Shown: positions 19,554 through 28,109 of the stretch, in pieces | Numbering within the stretch: position 1 is the stretch's first letter | How the letters are laid out: every line of letters begins with the position of its first letter | The notes under the pieces: generated by a model | What the model was told of the DNA's origin: nothing | Seen by the model: only the letters and a program-made list of their open reading frames with translations | Database searches by the model: none | Source of the DNA: Apostichopus parvimensis | Taxonomy: Eukaryota > Echinodermata > Holothuroidea > Aspidochirotida > Stichopodidae | Direction: 5' to 3' | Length of the DNA: 28,109 nt | Assembly (NCBI GenBank): GCA_000934455.1 | Contig: KN894185.1 | Coordinates: 1-28,109, forward strand | Program-made: the position numbers and the translations under genes

Positions 19554-19598
19554 TACATGTGTACTTAATTATGTTTGAGTTTGAGATTATTTCCACAA

Positions 19599-20399
19599 TT
19601 AAAAAATTTATACAAAAGTAAGATAATTTTTAGAAGATGATATAGGAGGACTAAAGAAGCAGAGCATTTTCGGGCTGTTCCCCTTTAAAAACAGATACTG
19701 GATAATATGAGAAAACATACAACAAAGGAACAATGAAACATTTCAAAACCATCTAGATACAAGAATCATTAAGCAAATGATATTTCAAAAGTATATTATT
19801 CTACTAAGCTAACGATACTTGGTTACATTCTTGCAAAGCGCCACTAAAACCTCTACAGGTCGTGACCTTAATATTTCCAAATTTAGTTTTCGACGCAATG
19901 TTATATAGCATCTTTACTTAAACTTAGTTCGTCTAATTTCACAAACAGCAAGTACTGTTTAAATATCAATTTTGTTTGCATCCAAAGGTACAACTTAACC
20001 TCCGGAACAAAAGTGGCAAAGGCTATACAAGATTTCAGGTTAGTTTTGTGTATGAATACCGAATGGGGAATCGAAGGGCCGACAAAGTTGTGTTACTTTC
20101 GGACAGACAACGATTAAACAAAATTAGTCTGCTTCTACCATACCTGTGTGTAACGTCTGTTACGAGAAACTGGAAGCACTCCAGAACAAAAGTAAGCGAT
20201 CGGCTTTTAACTATAAACATGGGAAATGCTACTATTCAATGGGCACTTATGCAAACTGCTTTGTAAGCCTCCATCCTTTTCTTCCATAGTAAACTTTTTC
20301 CGTCGTGCGCACAAATTGATCATTCCGCAATTTAAAAATCATTTGCGGAAATAAATCGCGGAGGCTATATGTGACTTAAGTTAGGCTTTAGGATCCAGG
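19599..20399. other. No gene recognised
   Basis: A 96-codon ORF at 19,976-20,266 lacks any domain or leader and overlaps a 61-codon ORF on the other strand. It could be a worn outer part of the retroelement to the right. Nothing else is seen. Confidence 0.5.
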
Positions 20400-21122
20400 A
20401 TACAGTTTGTGTCTACCTCCATTAAGTCAACAGAAATACTGCTTAGTCACCATCAGCTACTACCAGAGGAGGACAATCTGAAATCTGACAGGAAGGCCGC
20501 TGATGTACTGAGGCCTTTGGTTCCAAAAGGTAGACTACTTTTTTCGAGAAAATAAAAACGTCCCTGTACATGGCTTAAAGAAGGCTACAAGTTATAAGTA
20601 GTTCACAGAAAAGAAAATCCGCCCATCGTGGTGGAAGACTTCTTCGGGGCCAGTTTCGCCGTTTTTCCAGAGGAACTCATCGAAAGAGATGCGGTGACTA
20701 CCTAAAGTTGTTCAAAGTTGGAAAACCAGAATTAGGCTCAGTTTAGACGTCTATAGTATCATACACAACCTCCATATCCACATTATCCTCGTACAAGCAT
20801 CCTAAGAACGGTGGCAGCTTTAATAACTAGCCCTGAAGAATATGATGAAGAACTGTGTTTGTTCACCTAGAAACTCTGCGCCAACGTGCTCATGGAAAAC
20901 ACTGGTCAACCAGGGGAATTCATGGAGCTCCTCCAGAAATGTTAACCAACAGCAGGACAGAACTAGAAAGTTGTGTCCAGCCAATCAAATATTCCTTCGA
21001 GAACGAAGCCTAACGGTGCTCATAATACCGTGACTCATCTGACGGTAGGTAGAGAATAGCAACATTTTCAACGAACTGAAGAGTTTTCCGTCAGGATGTG
21101 TGGGTTCTGAACTTGGTCTCGG

Positions 21123-21401
21123 GTGATTGTGTATAACTCATCTTACGACCCGGAGGTTTTGGAAAGAAGATCACACAAGTTCACCGAAATCAAACTTACT
21201 GGAACTCAAGAACTACAGAAACTACTGAACAAGAACGTTGTAGTTAGGAACACGGGGAGAAGGGAGTCAAGTTTCCTGGATGTTGACAAGGTAACAAAAG
21301 AAAGACAAGTTATGATTCAATTTCAAACCACTCAACAAGATTTTCGTGAAGCCGAAAAAATATGGCATGAAGACTTTACAAATGATCGTCGCATTACTTA
21401 A
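21123..21401 (+). other. Unrecognised 92-codon open stretch
   Basis: This is the best-kept open stretch of the 20.4-21.4 kb region. It has natural-looking composition, with charged and amphipathic segments such as YDPEVLERRSHKFTEIKL and NVVVRNTGRRESSFLDVDKV. I do not recognise the family. Position places it upstream of the reverse-transcriptase pieces, so it is probably part of the fossil retroelement. An independent host fragment cannot be excluded. Confidence 0.35.
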
Positions 21402-22001
21402 ACAGGGTATGAAGGCCTCGACGGTGTTTTTCTAAGACGAATATCTTCACACACTGACCAAAAAACCAATACATATTCATCACCACCAAGAAAAGTTCCA
21501 TGCAAGATTTTATTAAGTTCCCCTACCACTATAGGTCTCAACAGGGTGGAAGAAAGCTGTGATCAAAGATGTGTAACGGCTCATGTTACTTGACGATATG
21601 TTGGTCTGTAAAAATTCAGAGCAGGAGGAAGTTACAAACACAGCATTCATGAGAATCTGAAATGTATCGTTGACTGACATCATTCACAAAAGTTAAAGGA
21701 GAAATAAACTCTGGGTTTTGCAGTGTACATGCGGTAGGGGATAATTTTCTAATTCAATGTTTGAAATAACTAAGAAAAAAAAAGTTTCACTGAATTTTAC
21801 GCGAATTTCCCAATTATTTTTTTAACCATTTGAACAACGGCCATTTTGTATTTTGAGCATTGAGGGCGCTTCAAAAGTGACGTAGCGAGCCATTTTGCAA
21901 CTTCAAAACAATGAAGCTTTGCATACGAGTTACAGTCTATTCACACTATGTTCGAGCATTTCGCTTAGCTTATTTTGCCGGTTAAAATGCATTTGGTTGT
22001 G

Positions 22002-22300
22002 TTAACCGAATTCAAGTCTGTTGGTCAGACATTCTACTGCGTTCAACAAAGCTTTTTCCACGAACAATCTAATACAGCATACCCTCTCCTTTCGCTTTCC
22101 AATGGCAAACAGAGCGCAAACAGACACCATTCTTCGCAGTGAGTCGCGGAACTGGTACTCGTATCAGCAACGGAATTCGAGCCAACATCACCAACAGTCG
22201 CGGACTGTGATTCTTTGCACAACTCCTCCTCTCGATGACTCAGCTCTTCCTCTGAATATTCTGGTTCGAAAAGATACGATTCCAATTCAAAAGCTTCCAT
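22002..22300 (-). pseudogene. P2X7 cytoplasmic (ballast) domain-like ORF, frameshifted
   Basis: The start ATG is at 22,300. The N-terminal part, MEAFELESYLFEPEYSEEEL, matches the acidic 'PYxFEPEYxEEEL' lead often found before this domain in invertebrate proteins. A Ser/Thr-rich linker follows, then CEEWCLFALCLPLESE, which fits the 'WCxCxxCxPMxTE' start of the P2X7 C-terminal domain, whose cysteines bind zinc in the vertebrate receptor. The frame then breaks. In the neighbouring minus-strand frame, ERVCC followed by ECLTNRLEFG matches the domain's next motifs (E-C-V-C-C, then C-I-T-x-H-x-x-F). The spacing is what loss of one base would give. The rest of the domain is absent. There are no channel or membrane segments, so this is the stand-alone form, carried by the transposon. 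Confidence 0.55.
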
Positions 22301-22306
22301 TTTTTT

Positions 22307-22516
22307 TCAAGATATTTGCTCGACAGTAAATGATTTAACTTTTGGAGTGCAATGATGGATGTAAGTTACGCTATCGCTAGGACTGAATATGCGGTCAAAG
22401 CAGTCTAAACACGGTAAAATCAAATCGTTGAAAAGATCCCAAAGTTTACATTCAAACCGTTTTATCATCTCAAAGGGATTTTTATGCTTTTCTATTGCTT
22501 TTACTGCAAAGACCAC
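22307..22516 (-). other. Unassigned 69-codon ORF inside the TTAA transposon
   Basis: It lies directly upstream of the P2X7-like ORF on the same strand, 6 bp from its start codon. It contains a cysteine-bearing helix-like segment (WDLFNDLILPCLDCFDRIFS). It could be a 5' exon of the P2X7-like gene or chance. No transposase or THAP-domain motif is visible. Confidence 0.25.
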
Positions 22517-23110
22517 CTGTCAAAACGTAGGAATGGATGCAAAAAAAAAGCTAGGGTTTATTTCTCCTTTAAGGCCTGCCTTCACCGGACAGGATCCATC
22601 AGTTACTTACATTAATCCGCCAAATTTGTCAAAATAAATTAAATCTTGTCAAGTTCTTGGCTAAGAAAGTTTGGCCTCATGACAAGTTGAGTAGACTTGC
22701 TCCCTATTTGCAGACTTTCAATTCGGCTACTCCAAAACACCAACTGCACTATTACAAGCGATTTCAGTCTGAGATAGATAGTTACAGTCAATCCTCTCTA
22801 CCCTGTTCAAGAAACCCGTAACGTGCGTTTAGCTCGTACTCGTCGCTGACTGTCCGGCAGACTTTTGGCAGTCTCCGACATTCAGCAGACGAAATATTAG
22901 CAACTGGAACTGGAAGTGGTGGCAAGAACTCTTACTCACTTCCAGGTAACTGTTTGGGCCCACTAACACTTACAGACAAGGGGGAACGAAATCAACTGAC
23001 TTAGGACTTTCTTCCTTGGAATCATCAGAACAATATATGTTTCCATGAGACTCATATAACGGTCAAAAGAACCAACATCGCAGATGTTCTGTCACGAAAA
23101 GGTAAAAATA

Positions 23111-24750
23111 ATATATAATAAAATTGGAACAAGTTAACAGTTTCTTTCTTCTGAAATCAAAGCACTGGACTGATGTACAGTAAGCTGGAGAACCAGGTTA
23201 ATAAGCACGTTGAATAAAAATGTTATCAGTTCTGTGTAACTACTTCACCTTAAGGGATCAACTACCATTTTGTATATAATCTGTAGAGTATGATGAAGAG
23301 ACAGCTTAAGTATACATTGCAATGGCTTCATCCACTCATGTCAAAACTTCACTTTATTAACCTTAGTAAAAGAAAACATATCAATAAATATGTATTTACG
23401 TTTAATTTTGCCAGGTAGGGGTGTGACCATGTGCAGAAAGACTTACTACGTTTATAGTCTCAATATGAGGAATACTGTATGGTTAAGTATTGAATGATGG
23501 AGCAGCGGAGGATGGACAGGAGGGAAGGAAGGGTAGAATATTGGGGTAGGGTGGTTGACAGGAGTAGATGTATAGGGGAATGAGTGTCCCTAATAGACTA
23601 CTTGAGGTATTGATGTTTTTATTTTCTGATGAAATAGTATTTAAAGGCAAATCGGTTCTTATATCTATTATAGTTAAAACATTTGATTATACTTCTCATC
23701 ATATTCAAACCATATTCAAGTATGTTGCAACCATGTCTCAATCTTGATGCAACCATGTTTGAACCTTTCAACATTTATATCTAGGGAATGTATGAACAGT
23801 CATTAATCATTTGTACAAGTGTTATCAATTTTAATCTCACTTTAAAAGCTTTAATCTGTGAAAAGGTTGGTTGGAGGAAGATATCTTTCATCAAAATGGT
23901 GCAACAAGCTGTAAAATATATTTTAAACTTTTGCAATATTCCATTTTCTTTTTTTGTTTCTGTTTCATCAGTTTTACCTTACTTGAGTGGAACCAGATAA
24001 ATATATCACTGCATTCTTCTCTAACGTTCAGAATTTATTAAATTATTGTTTATAAACATGATTAAAGAGACACAGGCTGGTCGTTGTAGTTTTGGAAACC
24101 AGTGATTCCAGTTAATACTCCTTCACCTCATGATGTTTATTCTTCTGTAAATGTATGCATCAGTGGAGACTAACATAATTAAATATTAATGCAGGATGAA
24201 ATTTTAATTGATGTGCAATTTTTTTTGTCATCATTGTATCCGCTGATTAGATAAATTCTGATTGCCAGGAATTACACAGTATTCCTTTGTAAATGTACCT
24301 ACTGTTAAATTACACTGAGTTTGCACAGATATGTTGATAAATGAATGGTCAGCAGTAAGCAGAAACTGGTTCTCTTTTAGAAGCATACGTAGACATTTGT
24401 GAAGCGCCCTTATCCAGAACGGGGAATTAGTTAAAGACGCTGTTTAACATCAAACGAAAATACAATGTGTTTCTTCCGATCACAAGCAAAGTTTGCAGAG
24501 ATGAGCCTTTAGTCTTTCTTTAAAAAAGTGTTCCGGGGTAGCAGTTTTATTTTGCTGAACCAAGGAATTTCAGGTTTTGGAGCAGACAATGCAAAGGATG
24601 AGTCAGCATGGTAAGACTTTGTTGAATATTCAACAAGATTAACAGACTGTAAGGAAAGTATATTTTGATAAGGTGTGTAGACGGAAATAAGACTGGAAAT
24701 ATATAATCAGTTGCAGTATGCTTGCAAACACCGGTATGTCAGAAGTGGGA
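23111..24750. other. No gene recognised
   Basis: The stretch contains a purine-rich patch at about 23,495-23,580 and two near-repeats of a 'ttgcaaccatgt'-type word at about 23,724-23,760. A 70-codon ORF at 23,788-24,000 is featureless. No repeat shared with the rest of the window was found. Confidence 0.55.
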
Positions 24751-24876
24751 TCTTGAAACATACATGGGGTCTTAAACGATACACGGTATCTTAAACGAGT
24801 ATCGTAAATGATAAACGGTATCTTTAACGACACACGGTATCTAAAAAATACACGGTATCTTAAACGATACACGGTA
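24751..24876. repeat. 19-bp minisatellite, six units
   Basis: The consensus unit is TCTTAAACGATACACGGTA. Units lie at 24,751 (diverged), 24,770 (exact), 24,789 (with 13 extra bases), 24,821, 24,840 (18 bp) and 24,858 (exact). The array forces a repetitive peptide in the overlapping minus-strand ORF (24,639-24,872), which is therefore not a gene. Confidence 0.9.
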
Positions 24877-26103
24877 TTTTATCGGTTACCAGGCCATACC
24901 TCGTAGACAAGTGTTTTGATGTGGTTCTACTTTTGTAATTCCAGTCATGATTAATCAATGAGTCGCCGTTTGCACAGTTATACTTTATTAGTGAGTGATG
25001 GCAGGCATATGTTAAGCATGACTGTTTCGTAATCGAGTCGAGTCGAAAGGTGATAAACACATTGATACATTTGAATAAACACTAAATGAAGTACACAGTT
25101 CTTTATTAAGTTGTTCCCAGTATGTACAAGAAAGAAGTCCTTTTTTTATTGTTAGTAGTTAATATGTGACTTCACAGAAATGTTACGGTCGACAATAATC
25201 GCCAGCTCTAAGTGTGTACACCTGTATAAGTGAATACGAGGTATTCGTCGCAGCATTACATCACAAATAGGGAAACTTCAATTGAGCGTTAGGGACCCTA
25301 ATTGAACTTGATAATATATCATCGTTTACTAATTTGAAACGATTATGTAGTTAACGTATGTCGTATCTAAGACATTACCTTTCACATTTACCCCTCTCTC
25401 ACCCCCACCCCATACCCTCCATGTATAATATTAATAGACAAGAAGTCATAACCATTTAAGACAGCTTGCCATATTGACAGTATTGTATGCTTTCTTAAAT
25501 TGATGTAACAATACTTATTCACTTAATTAACTCTATTTTCATATTCCTCAACCAGCCTCTTTCTTCCTTCCAGTGATAGTGTGTAGTTGATAAAACTATT
25601 TCAATTCCTTCCATCATTTAGGATAGTTTTCTCTCTTTAATATTTTTAATTACATGACAAACCACAAACTATTTCGTACCTCCCTTAACCCCCACCCCTC
25701 CTCCCTCCAAACCTCTATTTCTAATATTAACCGGCTAGTATTAATATTTAAATAGTAACCTAGTCATACAAAAGACACTTTCTTCAATTGCCGTTAATTT
25801 ACGCCCTACAACTCTCTCCCGTTACCATCACCACCTTTGCTCTAAGATTGTATATATTTGACATAACTGTAGCCATTCCTCCCCATTACGTCATCTCGAA
25901 ACAGACAATATGATCAATAAATACTAACACTTCTTGACTTTGTAGTAAGATTTTGATGATCAACATTTAATGTCATAACAAGAATTATTATTATGTCAAC
26001 CCCATTATACTTCACACATGTTAAGTCGTTTAGACTAAATGATATATACAGTAGCCTTCAATTAAAGCCGATCCATATTACATGGTTGAAATATATTACA
26101 TAT
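24877..26103. other. No gene recognised
   Basis: AT-rich DNA with two C-rich tracts (about 25,388-25,420 and 25,682-25,712). A 66-codon minus-strand ORF at 24,860-25,060 has no features. Nothing else is supported. Confidence 0.55.
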
Positions 26104-26113
26104 TTGTAACAAA
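26104..26113. repeat. LINE target-site duplication, left copy
   Basis: TTGTAACAAA, identical to 27,185-27,194. The flanking bases differ, so the duplication is exactly 10 bp. Confidence 0.85.
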
Positions 26114-26115
26114 TT

Positions 26116-27156
26116 CAAAGAGGATCCTTGCTAACTGACCTAGAACAGGTTCTTGACAACGACTAACTTCACCCGATATCACTGCTAATCAATAGCGTCT
26201 CCTACACCGTCAAATTAGAGGGCAAACTCGGACTTCCTTTTAACACTAACATTGGTTCACCACAAGGAGACAGTGCAAGTGCACTAGTTTTTATAACTTA
26301 TCTAGCCAACTCTTTGAAATCAGATGATAATGATATCGATGCAGTTATCCTGCCATATCAGTTAGTTGATCATGATTACAGCACTACCGCCACTAATTCT
26401 TTTTTCACAGTAGACCAACAATACGCTGATGATATCTTTTGGACATTAACTGGTCAGCATATACTGCAAGATATCGTAAAACGAGTTTCTGACAAACTGG
26501 CAGGAAGGAATCTGAAAATCAATTGCACAAAAACTGAGAAATTTTCAATCACAAGAAAAGGAAATGAAAATTGGAAGAAGTGTAAATATGTTGGAAGCTT
26601 GCTGGGGACCGAAGAAGACATTAACCGAAGAATTGGTATAACCAACGGTACTTTCAACGCACTGTCAAGCATTTTCAAAAGCAAAAACATAAGCCGGATC
26701 ATTAAGCTTAAGATTTTTGAGGCTTTATTAAACAGTATTTTTTTGTACAATTGCGAACTGTGGGGCACAACAAAGGATCTTGATCGCAAAATTGACACTT
26801 TTCAAAGGAGACTACTTCGTAATATTCTCAACATTAGATGGACCAATAACAATTGGTTATCAAATGATGAGCTCTACGACGAAACCAACCAAACACCTTG
26901 GTCATCCATAGTCGCACATAGAAGATTGATATTTTTCGGTAATGTAGCAAGACTCCAGGAGGACGCTCCAGCAAAGGTTGATTTAAGAGAAGCACTGAAA
27001 CATACTGCTAAAACAGTAGGAAAGCCCGTGACAACCTTACTTGGAAAAATAAAGTCGCAATTTAAGGACATTAATATTAACAATTTCGAGGAAGCAATAA
27101 ACCTTGCGCAAGATCGTGATACGTGGCGGAGGTTAATCACTGAGCATGTCGGATAG
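26116..27156 (+). pseudogene. LINE reverse transcriptase, C-terminal two-thirds of RT plus thumb/tail
   Basis: The frame shows, in order, SLLTDLEQVLDND, RT block GSPQGDSASALVFITYL (26,254-26,304), the catalytic YADD (26,422-26,433), and KCKYVGSLLG. The typical LINE C-terminus follows: LYNCELWGTTKDLD, FQRRLLRNILNIRW, PWSSIVAHRRLIFFGNVARL and a final DRDTWRRLI. A single in-frame TAA at 26,164-26,166 interrupts it where relatives usually have Glu. The rest is open to the stop at 27,154-27,156. A zinc knuckle is not seen. Because the first two-thirds of the ORF are absent from the insertion, this copy cannot be autonomous. Minus-strand ORFs here are shadows. Confidence 0.88.
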
Positions 27157-27169
27157 ACGAGACTCAACT

Positions 27170-27184
27170 TACTACTACTACTAC
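27170..27184. repeat. (ACT)n 3' tail of the LINE
   Basis: About five ACT units follow the ORF stop by some 14 bases and abut the right target-site duplication, as in LINE clades that end in a short tandem repeat instead of poly-A. Confidence 0.85.
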
Positions 27185-27194
27185 TTGTAACAAA
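27185..27194. repeat. LINE target-site duplication, right copy
   Basis: TTGTAACAAA, identical to 26,104-26,113. Confidence 0.85.
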
Positions 27195-28109
27195 AAAAGA
27201 AGTTATAAAACTTGTCAGAACTTCAAAATTGCTGCAATGCCTTATACATTACATGATTTTACATAGCATGGTTTAGCTCTGTCGGTTCATCGTAATGAAT
27301 TTTCAATGACGGTAAGCACTCACATATTATACCATTCCTCTGGCCATGTAATTCACTGTATTGCGTATCCCGGTGAGAGGATTTCTAGAAATCAATACTG
27401 CAGCAATCACGGTAATTGAACGTTCTTTCAAACTTAAAACTATTAACAATCATAACGCCAACTGTTGCCACTTCCTTAGTTATGTTGTTGATGAAGTCAT
27501 CTTCATCAGAACCTCAAGTGTATTCTAGACCGAAAGTCAGGGACAGGAGAATCGGAACTGAGGTTGTCTTCAACCTGTGTATGCTGTGTATTCATCTATC
27601 ATGATCCACGCTTCTGTAGAAAGTAAAGAAGAAACAATAATACAAATTATGAGCTTAACTATTCTATGATATAAATATTGGCGGGGATATCTTTCAAACA
27701 AACTTGTTTTCCTTTCTTGATTTTGAGATAAGATCAATAATTATAGACGAAGATTTTTTGCATCAACTCACAAATTTTAATTAATTGAATAATTCGGTAT
27801 AGGTTAATAGGAACCCTGTGCATTAGAAAAACGTGGTGGATATAACTGTAATTTTTTAAGTTGTAGATTCAATCCGAATAGTGGGATCCAAAATGAAGTA
27901 AACGTTGAAGGAAACAGAGCTTTTACGATTTAAATTTGAGTTAAAATGTTGAATTGCCACATGTATTAGTTGTCCAATCCATAGCCCTTGCTTATTTCAT
28001 GGTGTGTCAAGCATACGATGAATTTGAAAACTTTTGGTGAGGGTCAAGCAACATCCATCCCTGATTTGACACGAAATGACCCATATTTATTTACTACATT
28101 CATCCCTTT
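27195..28109. other. No gene recognised
   Basis: AT-rich. An open stretch at 27,416-27,604 starts with TTG and contains low-complexity Ser and Leu runs. I do not support it as a gene. Confidence 0.55.

Larger units (their letters stand above)
17590..19598. repeat. Duplicated block, copy B
   Basis: This is the second copy of the block at 1-4,097, in the same orientation, and it lacks the 2.2-kb segment of copy A. It starts about 420 bp after the last Ig-like exon candidate. Divergence is substantial but collinearity is complete. A roughly 57-bp insert (18,236-18,292) is unique to this copy. No coding sequence is supported. Short ORFs here do not match ORFs of copy A as proteins. Confidence 0.85.
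21694..22574. mobile_element. TTAA-flanked DNA transposon with P2X7-like ORF, copy 2
   Basis: The element proper is 21,698-22,570 (873 bp). The left TIR begins AGGAGAAATAAACTCTGGG. The right TIR, read on the minus strand, begins AGGAGAAATAAACCCTAGC. The first 13 bases are identical and 20 of the first 23 agree. Both ends abut TTAA (21,694-21,697 and 22,571-22,574), the target-site duplication used by Kolobok and piggyBac superfamilies. No transposase is present, so it is non-autonomous. It carries a minus-strand P2X7-ballast-like ORF and a second, unassigned minus-strand ORF. It sits inside the fossil retroelement, so it is younger than that insertion. An older relative lies at 1,305-2,344. 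Confidence 0.85.
20400..23110 (+). mobile_element. DIRS-like retroelement, fossil, split by a DNA transposon
   Basis: To the left of the nested transposon, reverse-transcriptase-like pieces are readable: one resembling the 'VDLKDAYxHxPI' segment near 21,430, and the catalytic LLDDMLV near 21,585. To the right, a segment with HYYKRFQ near 22,750 and a terminal IADVLSRKG near 23,085 resemble the connection and RNase H end of DIRS-type or Ty3-type polyproteins. The absence of an integrase-like sequence after the RNase H end, and the flavour of the motifs, favour DIRS, but this is tentative. No terminal repeats or tyrosine recombinase were found. The element is broken many times (well over ten) and is old. 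The segment 20,400-21,400 looks like degraded coding DNA of the same element but is not recognisable. Confidence 0.45.
26114..27184 (+). mobile_element. 5'-truncated LINE (non-LTR retrotransposon)
   Basis: The element is bracketed by perfect 10-bp target-site duplications and ends in an (ACT)n tail at 27,170-27,184 rather than poly-A. It begins inside the reverse-transcriptase domain, the usual outcome of aborted target-primed reverse transcription. The missing 5' part would hold the endonuclease and the N-terminal RT. With intact duplications and a nearly open frame it is the youngest insertion in the window. The clade is not settled; the RT and C-terminal pattern is of the kind seen in many cnidarian and invertebrate LINE ORFs, and the microsatellite tail excludes L1-like elements. 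Confidence 0.9.

Noticed and set aside
24639-24872. 77-codon minus-strand ORF with RYRV repeats
   Set aside because: The peptide repeat is a by-product of the 19-bp minisatellite.
25380-25720. Possible tandem duplication of two C-rich tracts
   Set aside because: Similarity is limited to low-complexity CCCCACCCC-type runs and does not extend into flanking DNA.
27416-27604. 62-codon ORF
   Set aside because: It starts with TTG, has low-complexity composition and no features. A eukaryotic gene would not be called on this.

Overview
The window is AT-rich eukaryotic DNA with intron-bearing host coding sequence, immunoglobulin-domain exons and layered transposable elements. It suits a marine invertebrate; an echinoderm, possibly a sea cucumber, is my best guess but is not proven by anything here. 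No rRNA, bacterial operon or CRISPR array is visible.

Layout. Positions 1-4,097 and about 17,590-19,598 are two diverged copies of the same block in the same orientation. Copy A carries about 2.2 kb (930-3,132) that copy B lacks, and this holds a decayed terminal-inverted-repeat (TIR) DNA transposon (1,305-2,344). Copy B carries a roughly 57-bp insert that copy A lacks. Both copies end in a tRNA-Thr-like relic. From 4,098 to 5,788 little is recognisable apart from one unassigned 134-residue ORF. A broken Polinton/adintovirus-type element lies at about 5,789-10,700: a packaging ATPase, a core-protein-X-like gene and a conserved structural-region gene on the plus strand, converging on a protein-primed DNA polymerase B on the minus strand. 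A microsatellite-headed repeat (7,427-7,874) is inserted in it. Positions 10,701-14,305 hold no gene I can support.

The host gene is at 14,306-15,306: a signal peptide plus two Ig domains on two phase-1 exons, with a possible short hydrophobic last exon at 15,780-15,814. Two further candidate exons (16,024-16,063, signal-peptide-like; 16,983-17,167, Ig-like and decayed) may be remnants of a second, related gene. Because duplicated block B begins just downstream of these exons, the locus looks like part of a tandem Ig-gene array, with a sister gene expected left of the window.

From about 20,400 to 23,110 lies a decayed DIRS-like retroelement fossil (reverse-transcriptase and RNase H-like pieces). 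It is split by an 873-bp DNA transposon (21,698-22,570) with clear TIRs, TTAA target-site duplications and a minus-strand ORF resembling the zinc-binding cytoplasmic (ballast) domain of P2X7 receptors. A related, older copy sits at 1,305-2,344. This pairing of a P2X7-type domain with a TTAA transposon is the most interesting thing in the window. A 19-bp minisatellite follows at 24,751-24,876. A 5'-truncated LINE (26,114-27,184) has an (ACT)n tail and perfect 10-bp target-site duplications.

Apart from the Ig gene, the window is mostly a record of nested insertions into a duplicated host locus.
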